From NCBI GenBank assembly GCA_016098155.1, contig JAAAJB010000489.1:1-21406 (forward strand): a stretch of 21,406 nucleotides of DNA, in the 5' to 3' direction. The position numbers and the translations under genes were made by a program. A model generated the notes under the pieces. It made no database searches and was not told the origin of the DNA. It saw nothing but the letters and a program-made list of their open reading frames with translations. The stretch comes from Actinomortierella ambigua (lineage: Eukaryota > Mortierellomycota > Mortierellomycetes > Mortierellales > Mortierellaceae). Shown in pieces: positions 1 through 9,466 of the stretch (positions within the stretch are counted from its first letter, which is position 1; the number at the start of each line of letters is the position of its first letter).

Positions 1-1126
1 GGCCCCGGGGGAAAATAAATGTCAAGAACAGAAACATAAAATAAAGAACGGGGTGAGATAAAAAAAACCCCCCCCCCCCCCCATGGTTTGATTCTTCCCG
101 ACTATTTATGAGAATGGGTGTGTGCCCCCATTGCAAAGACAGCCTTTAGACCATGCAGACAGTTTATCCAAGGAGCATAGCCGAGCATGGGCATTGGGGT
201 AGGCATGTGCAGTGGCAGTGAGATGATGTATCGTCATCAAGTCGATCTTGGCGTAGTTTTGGGGCAACGGAGAGGAGGAAGCAAGAAACGGCTTGCCCAA
301 ACGAGAGACAACAAGCAAGAGAGCAATGAAATGAATGCGTGGAGGTCTTTATATTGCACTATTTTCATTTCGCAAAGGGGAAAGGGGAAGGAAGAGGAGA
401 GACTCTCTTCTGGACCATGCTCAAAGGAGAGTGAGGGTACGGACTGTACAAAAAAGTGAGGGGAGGGGGAGCATGGATCCCTCTTCTTCTTCTTCTTTGT
501 TGCTTTTCTTTGTTGTTCCTAGGGAAAAAAAAGAGAGGCAATCATCCCCCCTTCTTCCATCCCCTTCCCCCCTTCCTCCCCCCCCCCCCCCCCCCCGTTG
601 GAGCGTCAGCCCACCAACCTCCCCCCCCCCCATCATCTCCAGCCCTACTCCAACCAACCAACCAACCACCACCACCACCCCCTGGCCACCCCCTTCCCTC
701 TCTTTTTTCGCCTTTTTCCTTCTGCTGGAGTGCTGCTCATACAAACAGCTACAACACAACAGAAACAAGGTCCCTTCCATTCTCATTTGTTTACGACCAC
801 CTCTTTCATTTTCACGACCAATTTATTGCATTCCATCTCACGCGCAATAGCACCCCTGACTCACTCGCACTCTTGTCCTGTGCCCACACACAAAAAAAAC
901 CACGCCCTTCTTTAAACACGCTCTTTTTTTTACCCTTGCCTGCTTGCTCCCCGTCCCTTTCACGCCTCCAAAATTCCCTTTTTCTGCTGTGCCCCATTTC
1001 GCTGGTACCTTTTTTGCCCGGCATCCTGTACCTGCATCCCCGTGCCTGCATCCCTGCTCCGTGTTCAACACACACACCCTCGCATCCTTCTCTGACCCCC
1101 CCCCCCTCAACTTTTAGACATACACC
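1..1126. promoter_or_regulatory. 5' flank and probable leader of the 494-aa protein gene
   Basis: No gene is supported here. Positions 1-460 are mixed sequence with a 15-C run at 68-82. Positions 470-1126 are strongly pyrimidine-rich on the + strand, with a 19-C run at 578-596 and an 11-C run at 621-631. CT-rich DNA just upstream of start codons is common at fungal promoters and recurs before the homeobox gene. A CTGAC followed by a C-rich tract and TTTTAG ending at 1117 could be the acceptor of a 5' UTR intron, 9 nt before the ATG; this is inference. Reading frames in this stretch are homopolymer artefacts. Confidence 0.5.
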
Positions 1127-2611
1127 ATGGTGCAGCTCTTGGAATCGACAAAGTCCTACCTCAAAAACTCGACCAGGCTGGGCCGTCGAATGAGCCATTA
1201 CAAGGATGAGATGAGCAGTAGTGAGACCAGCCTTCCCCCAGAAAAAGCACCTGTACCCGTTCCCGTACCTGTCGTCTCTGCCAAGCACCGTTCGTCGACC
1301 GAAAAGTCGCCTTCTCGAACCAGCCAGAGGCGCCTGTCGGGATTGTTTAGTCTGGCCAGGAGCAACAGCAACAGCAGCAGCACACGGCACTCGATTCCCT
1401 CGCCGACAGACGACCGCCCTTCCTCAGGCATCCTCCCTCGCAAGATCGGGCCCGACAGCGAGGAGAAGCGGAGAAACAGCAAGAGCAGCGATCGGACACA
1501 CGCGACCTCTAGCGATAAGAGCAGCCACAGCAACAGTGGGGTTCGCCGTAGGAGCCAGAGGGTCTCCATCGCCGGTGATGATAACGGTCGTGGCAGTGTT
1601 GGTGTAGGCAGTAGCACCGAAGACGACGAACAACAACACCAACACCAACACCACCACCACCACCAACAACAACACCAAAGGGGCAGCCAAATCCTTGACT
1701 GTGACCGTCGTCGTCGTGCCAGCAGAACACAGTCTCAGTACGACGATGTGCCACGAGGCCGTTCCCCAACGTGGTCCATGTCCAACACCATCAGCACAGC
1801 CACCTCGTCCTACCACTCTCGGCCCAGCGACTATCCCAGCATGAAGCACTACCAGGCCCATGTCTGGCGTCGCCAACTGCTCGAGGACAGCATTATGCAC
1901 TCGCTCAAACTCGGCTACGCTGATCGCAATCGCACCGTAACGCGCCAACGCTCTCGCTCTCTCAAGAGCAACGCGCGCTCTCGCAAGGTCAAGGAGCAGG
2001 CCATGCTGGCTGCTGCTCTCGGCAAGGACCTTCCTGCAACGTCCCCCTCCGTCTCTGATCACCAGGAGCAAGGATACCACGATGGCGACATTGTCACAGA
2101 GGAGGTGACCTCTCGATCCATGGACGTTCTCAAGCCTCTGCCTCAGATCAAGAACAACAACAACCCCTACATGACTCAGACCAATGCCTCCATGCTCAAC
2201 ATCACCCAGTCGTTTGCCAGCTTCACGCTGGAGCTCAACGAGAACGATGTCCACCGTGTCATGTCCTCCTCGGTCATCCCTGACCTCTTCAGGATCAAGG
2301 CGCATCTCGGCCCTGGCCCAGGCCCTGGCTCTCGCCCTCGACGCAACTCCAAGGCAGCCGCAAAGGTCAACATCACAACATCTCCCTCGACTCTGCCCCA
2401 TGCCGCCCCTACCAGGGAAGGAAGGGCTGCCCCATCCATGGTATCACCTACCGCTGATTGGGCCAGCTCGGTGTTTGTCAGCCTAGAGAAGCATCAGGAA
2501 GAGTCGCCATCAGCACCCAATGGAAAGAATCTGCCTGATGGCCCAAGAGATGGCTCTGGCGTTAAGGAGGCCCACCCTGCGGTCCATGTCGCTGCAGCAA
2601 CAGTCGTCTAA
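1127..2611 (+). CDS. Low-complexity, basic, Ser-rich fungal protein of unknown function (494 aa, intronless)
   Basis: I do not recognise this protein and assign no function. The frame is open for 494 codons with C/G-ending codon preference, and the start context ACACCATGG is good for a eukaryote. Most of it looks disordered: a Ser/Arg/Lys-rich N-terminal third with several RRxS-type sites, and a mixed Gln/His tract at about residues 169-184. Two stretches look more ordered: residues about 239-302, beginning MKHYQAHVWRRQLLEDS and followed by a very basic Arg/Ser segment, and residues about 345-395, around NITQSFASFTLELNENDVHR, followed by a Gly-Pro repeat. No signal peptide or membrane segment is visible. 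The basic RS-like segments could suit a phosphorylated nuclear or cortical protein, but that is a guess. The antisense strand has a long open frame that I regard as a shadow. Confidence 0.75.
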   Translation: MVQLLESTKSYLKNSTRLGRRMSHYKDEMSSSETSLPPEKAPVPVPVPVVSAKHRSSTEKSPSRTSQRRLSGLFSLARSNSNSSSTRHSIPSPTDDRPSSGILPRKIGPDSEEKRRNSKSSDRTHATSSDKSSHSNSGVRRRSQRVSIAGDDNGRGSVGVGSSTEDDEQQHQHQHHHHHQQQHQRGSQILDCDRRRRASRTQSQYDDVPRGRSPTWSMSNTISTATSSYHSRPSDYPSMKHYQAHVWRRQLLEDSIMHSLKLGYADRNRTVTRQRSRSLKSNARSRKVKEQAMLAAALGKDLPATSPSVSDHQEQGYHDGDIVTEEVTSRSMDVLKPLPQIKNNNNPYMTQTNASMLNITQSFASFTLELNENDVHRVMSSSVIPDLFRIKAHLGPGPGPGSRPRRNSKAAAKVNITTSPSTLPHAAPTREGRAAPSMVSPTADWASSVFVSLEKHQEESPSAPNGKNLPDGPRDGSGVKEAHPAVHVAAATVV

Positions 2612-3140
2612 GAATGGAGAACAAGGACGAAGGAGGAGTGGCGAAGCCGAATGGACTCGACAAAAAAAAGGAGTCTATACTGGAGCATAGCCAGAAGATG
2701 TTCATTTGGCACATCGTCGTTTTTGCAAGACCACACACACTTTGTCCAGGCAGACAACAAACTCGGCCATTGGGTAGGAGGATGACTCGCGGCCCATATC
2801 TCTTCGTTTTTTCTTTTTGCTTACGATCCTTTTGTCCACCACAGCACTCATGTTGCGCCTTCCCCCCCCCCCTCGCTTCCCACCCCTTTCCCCCCTCCCC
2901 ATCTTTCTCATGTGGTATACGAGTCATTCCACACTCGACATCACGCCTACCTTTTTCTTTTTTCTTTCCGGCATTACAAGAAAAAAAAAACTCCTCAGTC
3001 GCCCGAATGTTTTGTTGCTTGATGCACAAAAGAATGAACTATTTAGCTCAATATTCATAATGGCTTTTTTGTCACCCAAAAAAAAAATAAAAAGAAGAAA
3101 GAAAGATAAAATCCCTTCGACGCTTTTGAGACTTGTTGAA
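2612..3140 (+). other. 3' flank of the 494-aa protein gene, with candidate poly(A) signal
   Basis: This stretch follows the stop at 2609-2611. It contains purine-rich sequence, then a CT/C-rich segment at about 2860-2920. An AATAAA hexamer lies at 3086-3091, about 475 nt after the stop, within an A-rich run. That would imply a long 3' UTR, so an unrecognised earlier signal is possible. No coding sequence is supported. Confidence 0.3.
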
Positions 3141-3333
3141 GACATCTTTAATCCGCTTTAGCTTCTCGTGGCTACATGGATTTGAGCAAGTGGCAGCATA
3201 GGACTTTTTATTATTGTTGTGATGCTATTCTCCTGCACCTTGTGTTTGCCTCTCTTTACCAACCGTGGTACATTTTCATATCCCCAGAGATGAATCGCAA
3301 CCTTAAAGACGACACTAACAACATCAGTGCTGT

Positions 3334-3369
3334 GATCAGTCAAGCATCCTAGAAGCGATCAGTCGAGCA
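3334..3369 (+). repeat. Pair of 13-bp direct repeats
   Basis: GATCAGTCAAGCA at 3334-3346 and GATCAGTCGAGCA at 3357-3369 differ at one base. They start 23 bp apart, about two helical turns. No known regulator site is assigned. Confidence 0.5.
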
Positions 3370-4188
3370 ACAATGGATAGACCATGAGATGAGTATTTTC
3401 CCGCCTGATTTCTCGCCAGCCGAGCTCCAGGTAATAGTACTCTGTTGACGCGACCTGTTTCCATCAAGCAATCTAACCCTCTCTAAACTTCACTCTCCCT
3501 GTCCCCATCTCGACAACCTGCTACCCATAACGACGGGATGCCCCCCCCCTTCCAATAGCCAGCTTTTGTAAGGTAAGGATCAAAAGAGATGCAAGAATGA
3601 ACAAAACGCCACTAAACTTGAGAGTGTGTGCTAACCCCACACACCGAACCAACCACTTTTCCCCTGGCCACTTTTTTTTTTTTGCAGTGTGGTTTTCCAC
3701 CTCTGTCGCCAGATCTTTTGTGTACCCTTGTAAACCCGCCTTCCAGTTTATTGTGTTCCGCGAAATTATCCCGCTCCCCTCATTTCCTGCTGTTCCTGAA
3801 CAGGATGGCTTTGGCATATGCACACAAAGCCATCATTTGGGATGACAAATGGAAGAGTGGGGGAGGGGGGAAAGAAGGTAGGACCAGCAGCAATCGAGCG
3901 TGTGGTACTTTCTAGACTCGCGTCTGTGTGTTCTTCGGAAAGCAATTTTGGTTAACCGTTTGGTCCGACAAACGGGAAAGTGTACCAGTATACATGAGGA
4001 ACTGGCAAGGGGGAGGGGGGAAGGAGAAAACACGGCTCGGGGATATTGGAGAACAAAATAGTAGAGTAGATTCTGAAAGGGAAAAGCGGGCCAACTGGGA
4101 GCTAGTCTGAGCCCATCGCCCACCCAACGAGTATGCATGTGTACGCCAGGTGTGCATGGTCAGTCTCATGACGCGTTACTGCTCTCTC

Positions 4189-4223
4189 TTTTTTTTTTAT
4201 CTTAAAAAAAAAAAAAAAAAAAA
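4189..4223. repeat. T10-ATCTT-A20 homopolymer pair
   Basis: Ten T (4189-4198) are followed after five bases by twenty A (4204-4223). The two runs could pair as a hairpin. It is probably a slippage-prone homopolymer; nothing indicates a retroposed poly(A) tail, since no element body or target-site duplication was seen. Confidence 0.6.
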
Positions 4224-4481
4224 GAGCTGAGCCATGGAGGCATGAATGCAACTCCCCCCACCTCAAATGCTCTGTCTGCGCTTCTTGTTGTCGGGCGAGA
4301 ACATGAGAGAGAGCGTGTATGATAGTATTTGTATGAGTGTGCGAACTGAAAGACGCTAAAAAAACTGCTCCACTAAAGAACAAATCCAGTTTCTTACTGT
4401 CCTTTTATTGTTCCTCGACGCGAGACTGTCCCTCATTCAATGCATTTTTACACCAAGTGAAGAGTAAAGCTGCAAAGGAAA

Positions 4482-4520
4482 GGGAAGGGAGTGGGAGCGA
4501 GGGTGGGGGGTGGGGGGTGG
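4482..4520 (+). other. Candidate G-quadruplex
   Basis: Successive G runs of 3-6 are separated by 1-4 bases, ending in GGGTGGGGGGTGGGGGGTGG. Single-base T loops between long G runs are the classic arrangement for a stable parallel quadruplex. Folding is inferred from sequence only. On the opposite strand the same DNA reads as a C-rich tract ending TTTGCAG, which could instead be a 3' splice site. Confidence 0.5.
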
Positions 4521-6266
4521 AAATAGCATCAGCACGAGAAGAGGAGAGCATTCAAACAAAAAATGCTGACATCTCCTCGGGCGTCTCGAACAAAAAAAAT
4601 GAACGCGCTTACGAAATGCAGCAAGAGTTCCTCAACGGGCAAATCGTGCGCGCTCCAATACTGAGCTAGCCCCTCATTAAACCTGATCTGCAAGCAGACT
4701 GACTGGGACAAGAAAGGAGGGACCAAACATGAACGTCCTATTTGTTTTGGGCATGAGGCTTGTGGGACAAGGCAAAAAAATAAAAAGAGCGACCGACCAT
4801 CCACCTAACGTAGAGGATAGACGCAATCACAATCTGCCAGCTTTTGGGTTTGCGCCAATCGCGATAGCACCAGCACCTATAGCCATGGATATCATCCTCG
4901 GAAGGAGGGAGTCGATGGCATCGCGTTCCTTCCCTGTTACAGTGGAGGCGAGAAGGAGAGAAGAAAGAGGATGAGGGACGGGGGGTGAAGAAGGGACAGG
5001 TCAATGCACGAGTGGCCAGGCTGCCGCAGTGGTGTGGACCCCAATTTACTCCCAAACGGCTACACAAACCTCCCCTTTTTTATTTTCCTCTCCCCTCGAA
5101 CCCCATCTTTTGTATTTCGAGCACCATGCAGCAATTGGTGACACATTGTCCTCTTTTGTACACCGGCTTGTGACAGATGACAGCCCTGATGCGGAATAAG
5201 CTGTCAGTGAACGCCCCGAGACGCATGAGCGGAATAATCTTCGCTTCCAAAGCCTTTGATTCTGTTACCTTCCATGTCCTTTGACTTTCTCTCAAGAAGA
5301 AGAAAAAGTGCAAAAATGCTCGGCGTGCGACCCGAGAAGAAAGGAAAGAAGAAAAGAATAGGAAAGAAGGCATATGGACCCTTCCTCCTTACGCTTTTGT
5401 CCTATCCTATCCTCCTTCCTTTTCCTCCCACGCCTTTTTGTCCAAACATGGTTATATTACTTGAACGGAAAGACATCATCGTGCAAGATTCTGCCTAGCA
5501 CAGCAGGTTTTTTTAGCAAGGTACAGTAGGTGGTCTTTTGAGTCCAGCAGATGGCAACGCCAAATGATCGTGTCATTTGTTAGCATTTCTGTACTCTCTC
5601 CTCTCTCCCCCCCCCCGCCGTCCTCTCTCTCTCTCCCTGTCTTTTGTCTCTCCCCTTCGCCACTTCCGTCCGCTCTTCCTCATCCCACCCCCACCCCCTT
5701 GCTTCTTCCTTGTTGACCTTTTTCTTCCCAATTCATGTGTTTTAGCGTTTTGTTGTACGTACATCTCTCGGGGGATTTCATTTACGAGAAAAAAGTTTAG
5801 TAGGCTGATCGAAATTGCTCCATTCTGGTCAAAGCACACCACACCGTTCATTCTGAACAGAATAAATGAAGGAAAAAAAAACAGTAGTAAGGAACTTTTT
5901 TTTCTCTCTTTTGTTCAATGCGCGTCATTTAGAAGGCTGACAAGGAGAGAGATGTTTAGAGAACGAAAAGATGGATACAAAGTCGGGCCCATGACTGAGC
6001 GTCCAGAGAGCATGGGCTGCCCGAGAATAGATCGCAGGAACACCAATAGCATTGTAGTCGCATGACATCCCCCTCTTCCTCTTCTGCCTCCTCCATTCAC
6101 GACAAGACACGCCACCCTGGAATCAAGAGAAGGCGAAGAAAAGAAAAATGGCATTCTCAGGCAGCGAAAAGGAAGGGGGGGGGGAGAGGTGAGAGAAGAA
6201 GGTCTGGGCCAAGGGTAAAGAGATGAGCCAATATCAAGGACGCGATTGTTCAAGTCGGCAATTCTT

Positions 6267-6288
6267 TCTCTCTCTCTCTCTCTCTCTC
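6267..6288. repeat. (TC)11 microsatellite
   Basis: Eleven uninterrupted TC units, followed by the near-palindrome GCTGATCATCAGC at about 6289-6301. Confidence 0.8.
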
Positions 6289-7265
6289 GCTGATCATCAG
6301 CTTGCGGCGACGATAATCCGAGCGATTAGATACACGGAATACCCCTCATAGAAGACAAGGCTGACAGAGCACTGACCCTTGGGCAACAGTTTTTTTTTGT
6401 ACTGCAGCCATATATATGTAGTCGTTTGTGGTAGCATCGAGTCACCGTCCCAACAAAGATCATTGGGCATTGGATGGCATGTTTGTGCGTGCGCAACAAC
6501 GCACTCCCCTTTTGAAAAGACTGTTCATTTCTGTGTTCACTTTGCTTTTGTTTCGGCTTTGTGTGATCATTGTCGCAATGCCAATGTCCTACCCTACATC
6601 ACTAGTCCATTTCACGCGAATAAAAAAAAAGAAGGGGTGCATTGGGGGGGGGAGAGTGGACAAACGAGCTATACCAAGTGGTTTTCCTCCATTTCTTTTT
6701 TGTTGACAGTGTTGTCGTCGCCCTGTTTTTGTGCATATTGAGGCACGCATTGTTGTACTCCTTTGGAGGCTCATCTTTTTTTTAAAAAAGGTTGTGATAT
6801 TTCGTGCCTACAACATGTTACTCTACTCAGCGTGACGACTGAGGGCCTCTGAGCAAGAAAGAGAGGCCATCCGTTAGCAACCCGCTCATGCGGACACAAG
6901 AAGCTCCTCCGTTCCCCAATAATGCTTATGAATTCCCTTTATTCACACATACACACTATCTCTCTGTATCCCACTCTTTCCCTCTTCTCTCTTGTTCATT
7001 CAAGGCAACAAGAGAGCACAAACATTGAGGGGAAAGGGTGACAAGAGTGGGGACCTTTTGTTCATTTTGCAGTGATAGTATTAAAAAAAAAATAAAAGAG
7101 GCTCAATGTGGTCAGAGTGCAGCTCCAGCTCCTTCATTTTTTGACACACATCCAGCAGAGAATAAATACTTAAGAGAGAGAGAAAGGCTCAGGAAAACAG
7201 GTTGGCCTTGGGAAGATTCGCCAAGAGAAGAGTGTGAAAGTGAGAGTTGATTTGGGGATGAAGTA

Positions 7266-7314
7266 GGGGGGAGTGGGGGGGTAGGCAAGGTTGGGCAAGG
7301 TTGGGCAAGCCTAC
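7266..7314 (+). other. G-rich tandem repeat within a short inverted repeat
   Basis: G6 (7266-7271) and G7 (7275-7281) are followed by two copies of a 10-bp unit CAAGGTTGGG (7286-7305). Four G runs of at least three make a quadruplex possible, though one loop is 11 nt. GTAGGC at 7281-7286 and GCCTAC at 7309-7314 are inverted repeats that would enclose the tandem units. Confidence 0.4.
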
Positions 7315-7329
7315 TACAAGAGCGAATGA

Positions 7330-8193
7330 ATGAACGAATGCTCCGAGGCAACAAGGTCATCCAGCAGGAAACCCAGCAAAACAGACGTACAGACATACAC
7401 AACAACAACACATATACATACACACAAGGTTGCCAGAAGAGTACAGTACTGCACAAACAGCGCCATGTCACAGGTTGTTGCACCAGGAAACCTACCCGCC
7501 CTTTTTTTTTCACTTGGCTCTCACACTTTCTTTTCTTTCTTTTTCTTTGCTCGCCCATTCTGTTCTCTCTCTCTCTCTCCACTCTTTCCCTACTTTGTCC
7601 TTCTACCCCTCCTCCATTCAACTCACCCATCCTCTACCTCACCTTCCTTCCCCTTTTTGTCAGCTCGGGCAATACACGTACGCTTCAACGGCTCTACACC
7701 TCTCTGTCTCTCCCCTCTTCCATTCTTTCATTGTTTGCCTCGGGGGTTTGCCCTCCCTTTAGCAACACATCCTAGCAAGCATCCTCTCACATCCTCTCAT
7801 CCACCGATCCATCTCTTGTTCTCTCACTCTATCCGATTCTATTTAGCCTCTTCCTACCACTGCTTTTACCACCACTCCTACCACCACTCCTACCACTACC
7901 TCCTCCATCACTCCTACCACCACCACCACACCCTCGTTTCCCTCTCGACACTTTTACTCCAAAAGAGAGCTGACTCCAGCTCTTGTCAGCCCTTTTTCTG
8001 CTGGCCACTTTTTTTTTTCCTGGTCGCAAAGGAAAACAGAGTTTGGCCTTTCTTTCTTTTTTGGCTCCGCCAACGAGTCGACCTTGTACACTTTGTTGAA
8101 TACGAACCCGGATGCCTCTTTCTCTCCAGCAGCAGCAGCGGTCGGCTATCTGTTCTTGACAACCACCTACTTTTATTTTTTTACTACAGCAGC
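7330..8193 (+). other. CT-rich stretch, possible promoter/leader of an unidentified transcript
   Basis: The + strand is pyrimidine-rich from about 7500 to 7960, like the DNA before the two called + strand genes at 1127 and 9946. A minisatellite of roughly 12 bp (CACTCCTACCAC-type units) spans about 7866-7930. The frame is open for over 300 codons, but the product is only Ser/Leu/Phe/His low complexity, so I do not call it coding. A consensus GTAAGT at 8194 ends the stretch. Confidence 0.3.
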
Positions 8194-8243
8194 GTAAGTG
8201 GGCCTTTGCGCAAAACTAACCCTGCGCGCGTGTGCGGGTGCAG
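8194..8243 (+). other. Candidate short intron
   Basis: GTAAGT at 8194-8199, CTAAC at 8215-8219 and an AG at 8242-8243 have the order and spacing of a small fungal intron of 50 bp; a second AG at 8258-8259 would give 66 bp. Joining the flanks at the first AG leaves the upstream frame open into a Gln tract. No conserved protein results, so this could be a leader intron, or chance. Confidence 0.25.
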
Positions 8244-8340
8244 GTACCTTCCCACATAGGCAGGGGCGAGGAAGCAGCAGGGGGCAGCGGCAAGCCCTTT
8301 CTTATGCTCCCACCCTCAGGTGGCAGCAGGGAGCAGGGAC

Positions 8341-8385
8341 AGCAACAGCAGCAGCAACAGCAGCAGCAGCAACAGCAACATCGGC
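8341..8385 (+). repeat. CAG/CAA trinucleotide tract
   Basis: An interrupted CAG/CAA repeat of about fifteen units. The same repeat type encodes Gln in the homeobox and F-box genes here, but in this place no supported gene surrounds it. Confidence 0.7.
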
Positions 8386-9246
8386 AAACAGCAACCACTT
8401 TTTGTGCATTTTCAATGACCCTTTATTGCAGTATGACTATATATTCATTTATTCATTTGTTGATTTTGGGCCTGCACGAATGGGATGGACGAGTGTGCAA
8501 ACACTCTTGGTCCCTTTTGGGGGATAATAACAAGGATCTTGTCGGGAAATGAGGGAGGGAGAGACAGAGGAAGAGAAGGAGGATAATGCTGAGGAGGGAC
8601 GAGAAGGGGGGGGCAAGCGCAAAGGATGATGATGATGAGAGACAGACAGAGAACAAAGAAAGATTGTTGTCATGTCCTGTCTGTCCTGTCTGTTTCTGCC
8701 TGTGTGTCTTTTGCATTCGCTCCTCCCCTTTTTTTTCATTGTTCAAATGTGAAAGGTGTCTCTTTTTTTTTCCTGCTGCTATTCATTCATACACTGTACG
8801 AGATGGGAGCACTACCGCTCTTTTTTTTTTCTTTTCTTATAACTGCTGTTCATTTTTTGCCCATGCACACACATTCAACACACAAACAACTGCCTCAACC
8901 CCTCCTAAATCCCCTTCCCCTGTGCGGTCAACAATGCTCTGCCCACACACACACACACACATCCCTCGTCTTTTTGCTCCTTCTCCCTTGCTTCAGCCCT
9001 GCCTGCCTGTCTGCACAGTTATCTTCTTGGGTAGAGAGAGAGAGAGAGGGAGAGGGTAGAGTAGGGTAAGGAAGGGGGGGGGTGACAAAAGGAAATCATT
9101 GCGGGTAATATCTCGATGAGGATGGGTGTACAATCCTTTTTCGTGTGTGCCCCTCTCCAATGCTGCTGGCTGGCCATATCCCCACTCTCTCACCCTGCCC
9201 AGTAACAAACAACACACTCTCCCCCTTCTCTCTCTTGTCACTCTTT

Positions 9247-9268
9247 TCTCTCTCTCTCTCTCTCTCTC
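9247..9268. repeat. (TC)11 microsatellite
   Basis: Eleven TC units in the homeobox gene's upstream region. Confidence 0.8.
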
Positions 9269-9329
9269 TGTCTCTCGGTCGGCATTGGAGGAGGATCACT
9301 CACATTCTGTCGCTTCGATTTACACATTC

Positions 9330-9466
9330 ACACAGATACTTACAGAGATAGACACCACACCCATACACACATACAGATAGACACACACATACAGGTAGAC
9401 ACGCACACGCAGATACACACACACACATATTTCTCTCTGCCTGTCTGTCTGTCTGTCTGTCTGTCT
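9330..9466. repeat. CA/GATA-rich segment followed by CTGT tetranucleotide repeat
   Basis: Degenerate ACACA and AGATA units run to about 9428. Six and a half copies of CTGT follow at 9441-9466. This is simple-sequence DNA with no element structure. Confidence 0.7.

Larger units (their letters stand above)
3141..7329. other. Gene-poor interval, no supported gene; splice-like signals on both strands
   Basis: No conserved protein family could be read in any frame. The sequence is moderately complex and broken by G-rich runs on the + strand (about 3858-3870, 4009-4020, 4482-4520, 6174-6184, 6646-6654, 7266-7306), CT-rich runs (about 5580-5700) and A/T homopolymers. Splice-like motifs occur on the + strand at 3389-3730 and on the - strand at 4437-4687; both are described as findings and are not strong enough to call genes. 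I searched by eye for tRNA B boxes: the few GTTCRANNC matches (for example 5914 and 6247) have no pairing T-arm. The interval could hold a lineage-specific spliced gene, a non-coding RNA, or only regulatory DNA. Confidence 0.4.

Noticed and set aside
1424..2401. 325-codon open frame on the - strand opposite the 494-aa gene
   Set aside because: It is rich in Arg, Val and Gly as expected for the antisense of a Ser/Arg-rich, GC-ending-codon gene; no conserved motif, and the sense frame is longer with a good start.
4189..4223. Retroposon poly(A) tail
   Set aside because: No element body, reverse-transcriptase remnant or flanking duplication was found; A and T homopolymers are common throughout the window.
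4810..4938. Candidate - strand exon after CTGTAACAG (ends at 4939)
   Set aside because: The acceptor is good, but no adequate donor joins it in phase to the 4687-4613 stretch.
5577..6065. 162-codon + strand open frame
   Set aside because: It begins in a CT microsatellite, shows no family motif, and the opposite strand reads equally well; no sign of coding constraint.
5915..6253. 112-codon - strand open frame with splice-like sites around 5821-6110
   Set aside because: Different frames over the same bases look equally protein-like, and phases do not chain with neighbouring candidates.
5914..6255. tRNA B-box-like GTTCAATGC and GTTCAAGTC
   Set aside because: Flanking bases do not pair into a T-arm and no A box, anticodon arm or acceptor stem fits.
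7330..8259. 309-codon + strand open frame
   Set aside because: The product is low-complexity Ser/Leu/Phe/His from CT-rich DNA with no ordered segment; kept only as a possible leader.
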